A stretch of DNA of 64,000 nt. Origin: Sweltsa coloradensis. Its lineage: Eukaryota > Arthropoda > Insecta > Plecoptera > Chloroperlidae. How positions within the stretch are numbered: position 1 is the stretch's first letter; each line of letters begins with the position of its first letter. The DNA is taken from assembly GCA_024449915.1 (NCBI GenBank), contig JAMZAV010004500.1, forward strand, positions 27,119 to 91,118, written 5' to 3'. Below the pieces are notes generated by a model that had not been told where the DNA came from, did no database searches, and worked only from the letters and a program-made list of their open reading frames with translations. Made by a program: the position numbers and the translations under genes. Shown here piece by piece: positions 1 through 13,423 of this stretch.

Positions 1-1000
1 AGCGACCGGGCGTTCCGTCCGTGTCCGGCGAGTTCCAGGCGTCCTGGTCCAGAGTTTCCTTCGGGAACGACGTGGGAATATTCGACGTAGCGATGGGGAG
101 GGGTACGGGGAAAATGGTGCACGCACAATAGGGGGCCCTAAAACTGCATGGATGCGCCGAAGGCATAGATCCCACCAGCATCATGTGCTGACTGAGGAGG
201 TCGGGAAAACTGTTAGTATCGAGCAGGGAAAAAGTATTAATCGTCAAACAAGGAAAATGTATGGTTAAGTTAGGAAAAACAGGAAGAAACAGGTCAAATA
301 AACAGTATGGATGTCCCATGATCAGGCGTGGGCGTCTCGTTTCATGGAGGATAGGAAAAAATGGCGCTAACACAGCATGGCGGGCCAAGGATTTCTCTTT
401 CTCTCTCAGTAACGTAATATCGAAAAAGAAGTATAATCGTAACTATCTAGTTGCCTTTTTGGTCGGCGACGCTTCTCGTCGTCTTCCCGTTGTGAATTCC
501 GGACTCCATAGCTCCTTTGATACACTCCCGGTACGGCAAAAACTACTTTTTCTCGCACTTAGTCACAAGATGATCCCGCTTCGGTTCTTCCTTTCGACCA
601 AGTGGACGCACAACCCCGTAGCAACGTCCTTGCGCATGCGCTCCCACGCATTTTAGGCGGGTGTCGCGCATCTCTCAGGCGCGGGTGGGTCGAGTCGCCG
701 CAAATTCAAACTTCGAGTGCCCGCCGATGGCTCTAAGCCAATGGGACGGCAACGTTACTCAAATCACGGTCTACTCGATTCCACCTGTTGGTGTTACTTT
801 CCACGAGGCACTGGCTCCCTGGCCTGGCTCGCTGGCCTGGCCGCATTCCGATGTCACGTGACTATTGATTTTCTCGGTTGTCGCCTGAACGAACGATCCC
901 CACATCGACCGTCTGAGCTACCCTACAGGCCGAGCTCGCGTTCCCGAAAACTATGCATAAAAAATCGATTGACAAACCACCTTGTCAATCGCCTATAGCC
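1..1000. other. Unassigned GC-richer region
   Basis: This stretch is richer in G+C and CpG than the AT-rich sequence that follows, especially 440-940. A 131-codon open frame (261-656, plus) is present, but its product is rich in basic residues, has no recognisable domain, and could be open by chance. No splice-bounded exon or repeat end was recognised. Confidence 0.3.
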
Positions 1001-3550
1001 CCCTAGTAGGCTATTTACGTAGACCATAGGTCTAATTACTAGGCACTGAAAACACTTGTGATATTATTTTAGTAAGATTTCTCCGCTTTATGGTAAACTT
1101 TGGATATTTGCGTATGCAAATATTTATGCAAAAATTTGGGTGTGGCAGGCCTAACAGGCTGCCCGGCCACAGCGCATTATAGCTGCAAGGACAAAATTTC
1201 AAAGTGACAGTGCTACTGCAAGACGTACATCTTTAGACATTCCATTGCTAGAAAGTTACAGGAAAAAAGTAGAACTGCAATTTTTATGGGGAATGTTACA
1301 CGGTACTATTGATCTGGACCCTTACGCAAGATTGCAAGTCTGTAGTCGAGGAGCAGAATTGGTAGAGGGATTAATTTCTCAAGCCTCCATTGCAACGAAA
1401 ACAGCTACCAAAATGGATATCACTACTACAGCGACGTGTAATGAATGAATGCTCTTCCGTGGCGTTAAGGAGATATCGCTCATGTATATATCTTTTAAAT
1501 TGCCCTAAAGCCAAACATGTTCTTGAACCATTTACCAAGTAATCTGCAGCTTTTATTACTGAATTCATTTTAGTAGCTTCATTGAAAGGGTTATACTTAT
1601 TTCTATTACTTATTTTCTATATTTTAATAGGTATTAATACTGATTGTAAAATGTGTTATCTTTACTTAATATTTATTTGTTATAAGAGTTGGCAGTCTCA
1701 CCCAAGTAGTGTTGGGAGCTCTGCACACTTTTTCTGCCAGGAACTCGTGTACATTTAAACAATGAATAGGGTTACGGAAAAATAACTAAAAATATAAAAA
1801 AAGTATAAACCTCATTATGGTGGGTTCTTTCCAAATAAGTCTATGTTAGAATTTAAAATGCCCTATTCTCCACCACTTTCTGCTATGTCCTTACATTTAA
1901 GCCCACATTTCAAGTGTTCTTCCTTTTTGCCCCTTTATAACGACTTGCAATTTATTATTGTCCAAAGCTCGACCATGCATAGGTTTTGGCACTACCACAT
2001 AGACTGACCCTTGCACAAACTTGATAGTTCTTTTTTGTCTTGAGTGAGCCACGGAACGCTCAACATGATTTGTGCAGCTAGACAGTGGCACACATACAAC
2101 CGAATTTGCCAAAAAAGCAATGTTATCCTAATTTGGCACTTACCACGTTATGGAATAGCGCCCTTCATATGAATTCATAAAATTAAGGTTCTGTGAAAAA
2201 ACCATTACAATCGGATAAAGCATAGGTGTTATAATTCGAAGAAATATTTTAAAAATAAAAGAAAATCGTAAAATGCGGACACAAATCTAAATCCGGTCTG
2301 TCCCGCATTTTTTGGGACGTCTGGTCAACCTACATGGAAACTACCCAACAGTTCAATGTGAGTCATAAATTTGAATTGTTGGGTAGTTTTCATGATTGTA
2401 AAAAAATGTGTAGTGTTTTAGATCATTAGTAGTTCAATTTTACCACTAGTCATACTACCATGTCTGCCAGACGTGCCTCAGGAGTCAGGAACACCTGTGC
2501 CTCGCCAACTACCACGTCTGCCAGATGGGCGTCATGGGTTGTAGGGGGTGTTGCTATGTCAATAGTGGATGGCATGTGAATCAATGGAGGGGAATCAAAT
2601 TTGGAATATATTGTGTTTTAGAATACCGGTAGGCCCTAGGTAGGCCTACGTATTAAAAATGTTGGGTGATATATTTTTTTCAGAAAAAGTTTGAGGGGAA
2701 GTAATCCTGGGCAATAGTTGTTAGGGCGGTGGGGGGAGAGGAACGAAATGATGAGAACCAATCAAATTACCTAAAGGGCCAAGTAAAATAGGTAGGCCTA
2801 GAGGTCTATATTGATTTTTTTTTTAGATTGTCAACCAAAACATTGAGGGAAGTAGAGGGTGCAAGGGGCATGCAACTATGGAGATTGTGGATGGGAAGAA
2901 AAGAAGAAAAAAAGAAAATTACAAATTTTCTTACCTTTTTGTTGAAAAAGGAATTTTAAGTTATTTTGGGAAATGTTTGACATAAAGTGTTGGGGGAGGG
3001 GGGAGTAGTGACTTTGGTTGGGGTCGTAAGTGGCTAAATGTTAATATCAGATAAAAAAAAAAATTACCTTAAAGGTAAAGATTTTTTTGGGGGGGTCATC
3101 ACCAATTTTTCCACCAAATTTGTCTAGATTGGAAAGGATCTTGCAAAATTATCAGCAGGGGAAATAACTTTTATTGTAATGTGTGTACTTTTTTTTGGAA
3201 TGATGAAAATATGTGGGGGGGGGGGTTCCAATGAGTGTGATGGGAAGGGGGCGGTAATGGATGCTCATGTTAATGTGTGATGAAATCTGACAAAATAACC
3301 TTGGAGGGAAAAAATATTGAACTTGGGCCTAGGTAGTTTTTTAGAATAAAAAAAAAAATCACAACATACTATGAGGGGGGAGGCGAAAAAAAAACTGGTG
3401 GGAGCTAAAAATCAATGTGTGATAACATCTGATAAAATTTCCAAAAAGGGGAAGAAAATTTTGAATTTTACTTTTTTGTTTTTCCACATAATTTTTATTT
3501 TAAATCTAGTATTTCATGGCAAAACAAGGGTTTATTAATGAAGGTCTAGG
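1001..3550. other. AT-rich unassigned region
   Basis: No gene was recognised. The sequence is AT-rich with many runs of A, T and G (for example around 2990-3010, 3050-3070, 3080-3095 and 3215-3230). Short open frames at 1245-1448 (plus) and 1897-2112 (minus) match nothing I know. A compact hairpin at 2333-2394 is listed separately. Confidence 0.4.
2333..2394. repeat. 24-bp stem hairpin
   Basis: Positions 2333-2356 are the near-perfect reverse complement of 2371-2394 (22 of 24 bases), with a 14-base loop. The core of the stem is AACTACCCAACA paired with TGTTGGGTAGTT. It could be a tiny fold-back element. The stem is short for a microRNA precursor and no conserved mature sequence was recognised. 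Confidence 0.65.
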
Positions 3551-6500
3551 GGTCATTCCATTTCACATCACCCAATGGGTGTTGCATGACCATTTTTAAT
3601 ATTTTTCAAAAAAATCATGTGGATTGCCACTTAGATATGAGCTCCAGAACACCACTTCCGAAAAAATTGGGACCAACGGTCTCAACACGTGTTTAATTTG
3701 TAAGGAAAAGGTGGGTACACACTGAAAAAACCGGGTGAGGAATTATTATTAAGGGGACAGTACGGGGGGGTTGGGGGCAACTACGGCGGAGCAGGCAAAA
3801 ATTTAAAATCAGGTTTAGAGTGTGTTTTGTGCGTTCTAGGAAAAATAAGTGGGCTCGAATGCAATACAAATCAATAGCTTTTTGGACAGTAATAACTATA
3901 AAACTATAAAAAAAAAGATTCGGAGTAGGACGAGACCCATTCACAACCATTTTGAAGATGCATATCATTAGTCTGTGACGTCAACAATAATGGGGAAAAT
4001 TGTCGAAATTGTTGGTCTATTACTCTTCAAAGGGGAGGGCTGAGTGTACTAAGTTTATTATAGTTATAAATTTATTCACAGTAAATTGAATATGTAGCAT
4101 GTGGCGTGAAAAATAATTATATATAAAATTATTCTTGTTTTATTATAATTATTAGCCAACAATGTGAGTGTTACGTCCTATAATCATGAAAAAAAAGGTG
4201 GGTATACTAAGTTATACCCACAAAATAGGTTGTCTTAAATTATTTTAATTTTATTATTACCAAAAAAAATAAGCCAATGGTTCTCAATATTTGGCCTCGA
4301 AGTTTAAGCCCTAGGAGCGAATTGCCCGCTTTAAGCATTAGACGATTATCTTAACACATCTAAACCGTTAGAGATATTAAAAAGAAATTCAAAGAGCTAA
4401 GTTGATCCAAATTGAATGCCTCTTTACAAAGTATGGCAGAACTGGCTACATATGAAATATTCATTGCTATAGCTGGCCAAAGTGCAGGTAAGTTATTGGC
4501 TTTTTCTTCAACTTTAGTCATGCAAAATTTCCCAAGAAGGGTTTGTTTTTTTTCAAAAATACCTCTTGGAAATTTTTGGTGTGGTGTACTATGACATCTT
4601 AAGTGTCTAAATTCAGACACAAATTTTAGGTCTTGGTATCTCTTCCACTATAAAAAAAAACCATGAAATCATTCAAAAACCCTAAATGGACCCTCTTCTC
4701 CCATTTACCAAATGGGGGGAGGGGTAAATTTTTGGGGAGTGGAATAGGAGAAGTAGAAGCTCCTAGTGATCAAGTTTAAACCCTGAAAATTTAATTAATG
4801 TATTTTGGAAGTGGTGTGGGAAGTGACAATTTTTTCAAGTGACCTAAAAAACCTAGTATTTTACAAGGCAATGTATCAACAATATGCACCACTACAGCTA
4901 GGGAGCTAGAAGGTTTGAATGTTTCATGCAGAGGGAATAAGAATTAAGTAGAACCTAAGTTCTGTACTTATATCAGTTTGACATCATATGTGGGTTATAT
5001 CATTACTCAGTATGCTGACGGAGTTACGATCTTTCAGTCGCAGTCGTTCAATTCAAGTGGCGATAACACTCGCAAGATCGTTAAGGCGGGGACCACACGT
5101 TGTACCTGGTTGTTTTTTTTCTATGGTATTGAGTTCCATCATGATGGAAGAAGTTCACAAATAGTCCATATTCTCCACTAATGTCTCCACTATCTTACCC
5201 AGCCATCCCGTTGCGCATATTAAAGTGCATGCAACGGTACCGTAATTGTTACTTTTAGGTTTAATATATTGTCCACTGTTTGATTTTACTTTGTGTATCA
5301 CGGACCTATCAAAAAACAACAGAACCGGATGTTCTGGTATGAATACTCATCGAAGTTATCTATGGGACACATCCATGTAGTTCTTGTATTAGAATGTACA
5401 TGAGTTGTCATACAAACTGAGAGAGCATTCTCTTCTTGGATAATTTCAGCCGATGACAAAAAAAAATGTATGCCTTTAAATTTCGAAGAGCAGAAATGAA
5501 ACAGGATGAGTTCATTACATGCTTGTTTCTAAAAAAAAATTGTGTTCATCGCTGAAATTATCAGAAGAGAATGCTCTTCAGTCGGTAATGACAAATCAGA
5601 CAGTTCCTAATACAAGAAAACCTACACATGGAAGTAGTCCATAGATAACAACACGATGAAAGTATACGAACATCCGTTTCTGTTGTTTTGAAAAGGTACC
5701 TGATGTCACAAAAGTAAAATTAAAACAGGGAATATCTTTACCTAAAAAGTTAACGATTAGCCGGTTACGTTGCATGCATTTTCCGATGCAAACTAGTGGC
5801 TGGGTAAGTGTGGAGGACATTAGTGGAGACTATGGACTATTCTGGTGAACTCTTCCATACATGGGACCAGATACAAAATTCAAAAAAACCAAAATCGGTA
5901 CAAGTGGGTCCCGCCTTAAACTCTTGCGAGTTTATCGCCACTTGAATGACGATGCAGGGACGGAAAGATCGTATACATCAGCAGAACAGTACTGAGTAAT
6001 GATATAACCACATGATGTCAACTGATTAAGGTACAGATTAGGTTCTACTTAATATTATTCCTTCTGACATGAAATCTTCAAAACATTCTAGCTCCCTAAG
6101 GCGTAGTGTACAAATTGGTTGATAACATGGCCTTGTAAAATTATTTTAGGTCACATTGAAAAAAATTGTCACTTCAACACCACTTCAAAATACATTAATG
6201 AAAATTTAAGGAATTTAACTTGACCCAAAGGAGATTCTATTCCACTCCCCTCAAAAATTAACCCCTCCCCCAGTTGAGTAAATATGGGGGAAAAGGGATT
6301 ATTTAAGGGTTTTGAATGATTCATTGATGTTTTTATAGTGGAATGAGATACAAATACTAAAAATTTGTGTGTTGAAATTAGACACTTAGATCACACACCC
6401 AAAAAATTCAAGAAGTAGTTTAAACCATTCTTGGGAAATTTTGATGGAGTAAAGTGAAGAACAAGCCCAAATAACTGCTGACATTTGGCAAGCTATAGCC

Positions 6501-6855
6501 AATGAAGAATTTCATAGTAGCATTTTCTTAATGACTATAGTAAAGAGCATTCCAATTTGGATAAAATATCTCTGAACTTTTAATATCTTATCAAAATTTG
6601 GTGAGATGTGGTAAGGATTACTCGCTAATGCTTAAAGCGGGCATCTCTAGCACTTGCTCTAGGTCTTAACTTCGGAAACCCCCTCCCCAGACACAGTGGC
6701 CAAAAATTTGAGAATCGTACTAGGTCCAAATTTTATGATGTGTGTTCTGGCGCAGAATCTAAGTGGTAATCCACATGATTTTTTTTTTTGAAAATATTAA
6801 AAATTGTTTCCACGCAACAACTTCTTTTGTAATTGGGGATTTACCTGGAATGACC
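3551..6855. repeat. Large fold-back palindrome (long-TIR DNA element)
   Basis: The two halves are inverted copies of each other. Outer ends are GGTCATTCCA at 3551 and its complement at 6846-6855. Matching landmarks run inward, including the AAAATCATGTGGATTGCCACTTAG segment near 3607-3632 against its complement near 6760-6790, and the GCATTCTCTTC/GAAGAGAATGC pair near the centre. The unpaired centre is roughly 5450-5547. The left arm is about 590 bp longer than the right; the extra sequence lies between about 3686 and 4275 and looks like an insertion. No coding sequence was recognised. Superfamily is unassigned because no clear target duplication was found. Confidence 0.75.
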
Positions 6856-7246
6856 GCAAGGCAAAGATTAAAACAAAAGGACCTATGCAAAGGAGATTGA
6901 ATCCTTGGGTATGGATTCGGGTAAGAGGTACCGATGTCATTACCTATACTATAATGTATTGTAGGCTTACGCTCAGTTAACTGCTATAGTATTTTTATTT
7001 GTTTAGTATAGCTCTTTGGTACTAAGCCAAGGAAATAAATAGACAACATATAAAAACAAAATATGTACTAGAAAAGTAGAAAACACTAGTAACTGAAAAA
7101 AGTTAGGCAACACAACCTATGTAGGCACTAGTCCTCTTTGGAGTCGTAATTGGGTTTTTATTTAACATGGAATTGAATAGACGGTTAAATAAATAAATTC
7201 TCGTATCAGACCTGCTGCAAGGGAAAATGTTGCTTATGGTTAGACA
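6856..7246. other. Unassigned interval
   Basis: AT-rich sequence between the palindrome and the next repeat. I see no gene, RNA or repeat end here. Confidence 0.4.
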
Positions 7247-7788
7247 TAGGACCGCTTCGCGAAACACGTCTTTTGTTTAGTCGCCGTTGATGGAGGAGCT
7301 TTTGGAAGTTTTAGTTTGCGTGGAATTTCTTACTTTTGCAAGTGCTGTTTGAGCCATTGTAGGTGATGGTGTTCAAGTTCTATTGTTACTTCTATTGTTA
7401 TTATATGTCTCAAAAAACTTTTATTAAAACTTATTTATAGGGCTGTGGCAAAACTTTTTCAACTATTTTTCTTTCAAAGTACTACATCACCATAAACTTA
7501 CATGCCCATCGTAAAATCATGAACGTTGGAGCCCCACCCGTTTGGCAGAAATCGGCCCAAATAGTCACAAAAAATCGTTTTTTAAAAGTAGGAATATCAT
7601 GAGAAATATTTATCCGAATATCTGTACCAAAAAACACAAGCAAGGTCTAAGTTAGAGATTTTCGGGAAGGTCCCCTCCAATGTTTCATCAGATTGCATAT
7701 TATACCTGTCTTGACCGTACAGAGCTACTACTTTTTGGGGGCGGGCAGTGAAATTGAAGTCTTTGCGTTGTTCCATCAAAAAAACCAA
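7247..7788 (-). mobile_element. Degenerate Helentron-like non-autonomous copy
   Basis: It shares the internal text of the family described at 13424-13986: GTTGATGGA with GAGCTTTT at the left (3') side, then TTTAGTTTGCGTGG, TTTGCAAGTGCT and GTAGGTGAT, and CAGTGAAATTGAAGTC at the right (5') side. Both termini have drifted, so the exact ends are uncertain. Confidence 0.5.
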
Positions 7789-7982
7789 GTTCAATCGGAG
7801 TTCAGTTAGGACTTCTTAAAAAAGTAATTCATTGTAAAAAAAGACTTTGCCGGCACATTGTGGTAAAGAAGTGTTTAAATAAATTATTACAATACAATGG
7901 TAATTTTGTGTTGCAGCAATATTTGAGTATAAAAGACGGTTGGTGATACTATAATAGAAATAACACGCTTGTAGTTCACAAG

Positions 7983-8573
7983 CCGCAGTTGATGGATGGA
8001 GTGTTTTGTAGGTTTTATGTTTGCGTAGCAAACCACTTGTTCCTTTGCAAGTGCGTTTTAAATGCAGTTGTAGGTGATTGTTGTCAAGTTCTATTGGACT
8101 TGTATAATTGTATTATAAACCCACAAAAAAAATTATATTAAAAACTTTTATTCTATGGATTACTGGCACTAACTTTTCAACTTTTTCTTCTTTTTCTTTC
8201 CAACCATGCAATACATAACCATTACCTTAATGAACATGTAAAATTAGGAACGTTGTAGCCCCACTCGTTGGGTCAGAACAGGACTAAATGCTCCCGAAAA
8301 TATCTGCACTAAAAATAGAAAAAAAAAATCGCAAAAGTCCGATATCATGAGCAATATTCTTCGATTGATACCCAAAAAACAATTTACACTCTAAGTCCGA
8401 GATTTCGAAGGGTCCCCTTCAAATTTTCATAAGATCCAGCGACAGCAGTTTCCCAGTACGAGACGCGAAACAAACAGACAAAAAAACAAAAAAGCAAACA
8501 AAAAACACACAGCTAAAAATTTTGGGACGTGGTCAACGTGGAAATGAAGTCTTCGCTTGTCGCTCATCCAAAA
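7983..8573 (-). mobile_element. Degenerate Helentron-like non-autonomous copy
   Basis: Same family and orientation as 7247-7788. The left side carries GTTGATGGATGGAG, TTTGCGTAG and TTTGCAAGTGC. The right side ends GAAGTCTTCGCTTGTCGCTCATCCAA, split by small insertions, which corresponds to the family's 5' terminus read in reverse. The CTAG 3' end is lost. Confidence 0.55.
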
Positions 8574-9934
8574 TAAAGTGTTGTCAAATGGTCTGTAATA
8601 CGGTAGGACTAATCTAACTAACATAGAACTAAAATTAGCGGCTAGCCTACTAAAGTCCAAAAATAAATTTGAAATAAAATATAAGGGCCAATAAACATTT
8701 ACGAGCATTAATGAGAATTTGAATACATACATATTCACACAGGTGTTACTTGTAGTTCCACAGTCAATACTTGAAAGATGGTCGCGAACCGAGAAGACAC
8801 CACTGTGGTGGAAGGTTGGTGAATCTAAGCACCGCGAAGGGTCTGTATTCTTGATCGACCGGTCCGTCACTCCGAGCGCAGCAATCTTCCGTCAGGGAAG
8901 AACCAGTGAAGATGGTGGTGGCAACCCGGTCTGCCCACGCTGAGACCCAGCGTGCAGAAAACCAATCACCGATCTTAGCCAAGCCTCATCTAAGACCGAC
9001 CACAGATGGAAGAGGATGTGTTCAGCGAACAAAGAAAATGTTTAACCTGATGCAGGATAAGGTCCCAGATGCCGCAACAGTGGCAGGGTTAAGACGTCGA
9101 TTGAGGTTCGCAGCTGGGAAAAGAGTGAATCCGATTAAATATCTATGAGTTCAACCTAGGTGGGATTGTCGAAACTAGGACAGCAGTGCAATCAATGCTG
9201 GAATCAGAGACTCCAGGGCTTATAATAATAGACTACCGGGAATTAAAATATATGTACCATATCCAATAGCATGGACTCCCAACAGCGAGGGCTATACCAT
9301 CGACAATACGTAGGCCTACTCGATTTCTTGTTCTTTATTTTATTTTTTTCTAAAAAAAAATTTTTTGGGGGGCAAAAAAAAAACAGTTGCTCAATAATCA
9401 TAGGAACCAAATATGGAAAATAAATTGGTAGGTTATGTATGGAGACCTACGTTGAAGTGATGACGTTGGATCAAATGTGTAAGTAGTTTGGCCCAGCCCA
9501 GAGACCTCTTATCTAGGTGGACCACTAATATCCGTTATATTTGACAAATTGCATGGATACGTTGACACATGTTGTAATGTGTCTCTCTGTGGGCCACACC
9601 AAAGCGCAAGAACACACACAATTCCAGGTAACAGTACTCTCTTCCGAAAATTTATTATTAAACAACATGCAATGGTAAATGTGGTTTTATATCGGATTAG
9701 GAACATAAAAATGGCGGGTCGATGGAGATTTGGACTCTGAATTTATTTATGATTTTGGAATTCACAATTAGGTGTTAAAAAAGTATGTTGTTTTTAATGC
9801 ATTCCAAGTAGTTTTATAAATAGATTGTCTTTTGTGGTTAACTTAATTGAAAGAACATGTATGTCATTTTTTATATATGTTTGATTTACTGCCTACTGTT
9901 AGGTTATAAATTGAAAGTTTTGCAAGTGACAAAT
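8574..9934. other. Unassigned region
   Basis: The part from about 8720 to 9160 is GC-richer and has overlapping open frames on both strands (plus 8906-9148 is the longest), none recognisable. 9340-9380 holds A, T and G homopolymer runs. No repeat boundary was identified. Confidence 0.35.
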
Positions 9935-11100
9935 TGTGAAAATTGTGATTTTGAATAGGAAAACCGCCAAAGACATTAGAAAGTAGTGAGTGAAGCCAAT
10001 GTAATGAGTACCCGGTAACTGTTTTTTCCTCTCCCTTAACGAAAGGTTGGATCAAGTAAAGCATGGGTCTTTCCTCCCTAGCCTATCATAGGCTAGAGTG
10101 GTGCATTATGATCTTACAGTTGAAGTACCCTTATACTAGGGCATGACGAAAACCCAGACTTTTTTACGACCCCGGGTAAACCCGGCCACATTACCCGAGG
10201 GTTACTCCCGGGTAGCGTAACAACAAAAAAAATCGTGTGGGGTGGCTAATGAACTGTGGAAGGAAAGTAGCTTCATCAATTATCGTAATATCTTGAACTA
10301 ATGCTGAATCTATAAACAATGACGTTACCGAGGATAGTATAGTATTCATATCACGAAGAAGAGGAACAGCAGGGGACATAAGATAACACTCACTTTTCGT
10401 TGCATCTGCTTTATATCTTGTCACAAGTCAAGTCAAAGTCACGATGCGAGGGGCGATGGGAGGGGAAGGGGGGGAGAATGGACACCGATGAGAGTAAACA
10501 AGGATAAGGAAAGGTGATAGGCTGTTTAAGTTTTGACTTCTAGGGATTGAAAAACATAAGGAGTTGTGGTAAGATACGCGGTAAATCTTCTGGAAGATCG
10601 CACGAGGGGTCTAGCACGAGGATTGGGGGGGGGGGGTGGGGGAATACTAAACACCCCCCTCTCCTGGCCACAGCGGCGCATGAACAAGGAACATTATAAT
10701 TCAAAAGAAAAACGGCCCCGCCAAGAACAAAAGATATGAGAAAAGCACAGGTTTACATTTAGCCTCTGCCTACAAGTGACACCTCAATTTCAAGAAACGG
10801 GGTTTTACGGTAAACGGGTAGTGGAAACAGTACCCGTACCCCGGGTACCCTCGTCTTCCCTACCTTATACAACTAAACTCAAAAGTAAAACCCTAGTAAA
10901 AAAAAAAAAAAAAAAGTTATATCTAATAATTATGTCTTATCAATAACTCTAAATGCAACTGGTTACCGGGGAAGCAACACATGACGAATTCACTCGTCTA
11001 ACAAGATTTTGCGTTTTCACTAGTCTAGTTGGCAAAGGTGCCAATATACCCAAATGTGGAGACCTGGCCCTGGGTACAATAACCAACGGTCGGCTAAAAG
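9935..11100 (+). repeat. Composite dispersed repeat, interrupted by a hAT element
   Basis: The flanks of the hAT insertion at 10137-10862 belong to one repeat that recurs at 16246-16560. The left part has CTAGCCTATCATAGGCTAG and GTGGTGCATTATG near 10078-10110. The right part has CACTCGTCTAACAAG near 10991-11005, CTAG near 11022, and then a degenerate tRNA-like stretch (TAGTTGGCAAAGGTGCC). Fragments of the left part also occur next to the repeats at 20050 and 33610. The 3' segment resembles the Helentron-type end described for other copies. Confidence 0.5.
10137..10862. mobile_element. Non-autonomous hAT element with exact 8-bp TSD
   Basis: The 726-bp element is bounded by identical 8-bp direct repeats CCTTATAC at 10129-10136 and 10863-10870. 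Termini are TAGGGCATGACG at the left and, read inward from the right, TAGGGAAGACGAG. Several CCCGGGTA/TACCCG blocks occur just inside both ends. Eight-bp duplications and TAGGG-type termini are typical of the hAT superfamily. No transposase is encoded. Confidence 0.85.
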
Positions 11101-11948
11101 ATTTTGAATATCAGGATTGATTTAATATCAGGACAGCTTCACAAACGCTTTTCAGGCGCGTTGTGGGATGAGCGCTTTATGGTTTTTTTAAAAACGAAAA
11201 AAGCGCTTAAAATGCGATTTCATGAGAAATTATTTCGCTCGATTGTGCTCAAATTCACACAAATGTATATCTATAAAATTAATGTTCTGGTGAAAAATAT
11301 TAAAATCGAATAAAGCATGTACATAGAGGTAGGCATAAGGAGGACTAATGAATTGTAATACATGAGTAGCGTAATGATTAACAGACTTAATGACACTTGA
11401 GCTATAAATGCTAACAAAGTTTTACTATTCACAAACAGAACATTATTAACAGTAAATGGGACAAGCTTACCATTCAGGTGATCAAGTGAGTTCAAGTGAT
11501 TGTGAACCATGCCTAGTACACAAAGCTTTTCTCTCGATTTGGTCTTCCTTTTCTGCAACTAGTGTTGACGTTACACGGGCCAAACCACTCAACCTGAAAC
11601 TATAGAAGCGGCCAGTGCATACGCGCGACAGCACAACGATTCATTCGATTACATCTGAACGCCAATAAAGCACCACAGCATTACAATTTTGCATACTAGA
11701 GCTGAATATTCGTTTTAAGTATGCGCAAACAGACTGAATAGTGTTTAGTGGCGGCCAGATTACAATTTGTAGATACCAAAGCATGCGTTGTACTTGTGTC
11801 TCCCGTTCTCCGACCTGTCGTAGCGCTCAAGTGAGTTTAGGTGTGTCTAGCGTCTAGCACAGGTGCTTCCACAGCCTCGCCAATGGAGGCTGCCATAACA
11901 CGTGACAGGCTACTGTAAGATACGTTACCAGAATTATACACTTATTTA
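11101..11948. other. Unassigned region with a diverged repeat
   Basis: No gene was recognised. About 11620-11890 is homologous, in the same order, to about 51230-51480: both contain ATTC..ATTACATCTGA, GCCAATAAAGC-like or AATAAGCGCCAGC text, then AATATTCGTTTTAAGTATGC-like or AATATTTGCTTTAAAGTATG sequence. This marks an old dispersed repeat of unknown type. Confidence 0.4.
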
Positions 11949-12888
11949 TAGGATGTTGCGGTGTACCCGAAAAACGGGTAATATTTGGCGTAGGTAAAAT
12001 TACCGACCTCGGGTCGGGCCGTCATTTCCTACCCGAAACGTAGAACGGTCGGTTTAGAAGTAATAAAGAAACACGCCAATCAGCTCCTTTCAAACCTCCC
12101 GCGCACACGCCAAACGAACAGCTGACGTCGGAGCGGACCAACCGCCACGACGTGAGCGCGGCTATGCTATGATGCTGTGTCCTTGGCTCTTCCGGGCTGT
12201 TCCCGCTGGAGTAATAGGCCCTACTGACCGTCATTACTCGTGTTCTGGTTATTCAACGCTAATAACGGCATAAAGCAAGTTGAATATTACGTACGTGGGC
12301 AAATGGTGAAAAGAAACAACGCTAATAAACATCGTCTAATGCCTAGGAGGCAAGGCGGCAGGCCTAGAACAAAGTTGCAATTCATCTAGAAGTCCGATCT
12401 AGTGCGCATCGTTGCGCGCAGCAGAGCGTTGGGCGGAGTCAGACCGAAAGGCTGGTGCAAACGCGCGATTTCGTCAGATGCATGGCTGGTACAAACGCAT
12501 GATTTCGTCGGCCGGAAGAGAAAAATACGCGATCGCATCGGTTTTTTCTTGGGGTTTTCGTATCGGAAATATTAGAAAACGATTGTTACGATATTATTTC
12601 CGAGAGAAACGAACGATTGATGCAGGAAAACGATAATAGCAGGTTTCACTGTACTAGGCCTAGGCCTACTCAAGCAAAAGTTCATAAGACGCCGATTTGG
12701 AAGTACTTTGTGTCAACACAGCCCAGAGTGGCAACCTGCAACCAATGCAAACTGTTTTGTAGGATTTTTTTTTTTTAAATGAATTCACAAATAAAAAAAA
12801 ATTCACTACCCGAGCCCGACCCGAGGGTACTTCAATTACCCGACCCGAGCCCGACCCGAGTTCAAAAACCACTACCCGCACATCCCTA
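11949..12888. mobile_element. Non-autonomous hAT element with exact 8-bp TSD
   Basis: This 940-bp element is flanked by CTTATTTA at 11941-11948 and again at 12889-12896. Termini are TAGGATGTTGCGG at the left and TAGGGATGTGCGG read inward from the right. ACCCG/CGGGT repeats are clustered just inside both ends (11960-12045 and 12808-12880), as expected of subterminal transposase-binding repeats. No transposase was recognised, so mobilisation would need to be in trans. Confidence 0.88.
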
Positions 12889-12896
12889 CTTATTTA

Positions 12897-13423
12897 CTTC
12901 AGTTCTTTTGTACTTGGGCATGACTGAGGAATGCTCCCAAAACAAAATTAGATGCGCCTGTTTCTGTTTGAATGGTGAATGGTAAGGTCTGGGCAGCACA
13001 GAATAAGTGCTCCACGAGTTTATTTTTTAGTGTTACGAAGGCTTCCTCTGTTTCAGTTGTGCATTCAAATTTTTTTTTCCCGAGTGAGTTTGTTCAGTGG
13101 TCCTATGATTGTTTGGTGCAAATCGTCTGTAGGCCCTACCAGGATGGCATACCTATCATACCAAAGAGCCGATACATAGGCAACTACCGGTACTGCTGCT
13201 GAAAGGGTAGCCATATTTACAAAAAAAAAACTCAGCTATACCACTAGAACAACATAATCTAGACTTTTACACCCAAGTTATATAAATACCAACCCCAGGG
13301 ACTCATACAACCATAATAGCAATGTACAACACACCAAAACAAGGTGTTAAACCGGCAGATGGAAATTTGTTATCACACACTGAAGAGCTACTTTATCAAG
13401 TGTAAAAAATTCAATACATTATA
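12897..13423. other. Unassigned interval
   Basis: No gene or repeat boundary was recognised. Overlapping plus-strand open frames at 12972-13202 are short and have no recognisable motif. Confidence 0.35.

Noticed and set aside
261..656. 131-codon plus-strand open frame
   Set aside because: The product is low-complexity basic sequence without a domain, and overlapping frames in the same GC-richer stretch are also open. No splice sites or homologue were recognised.
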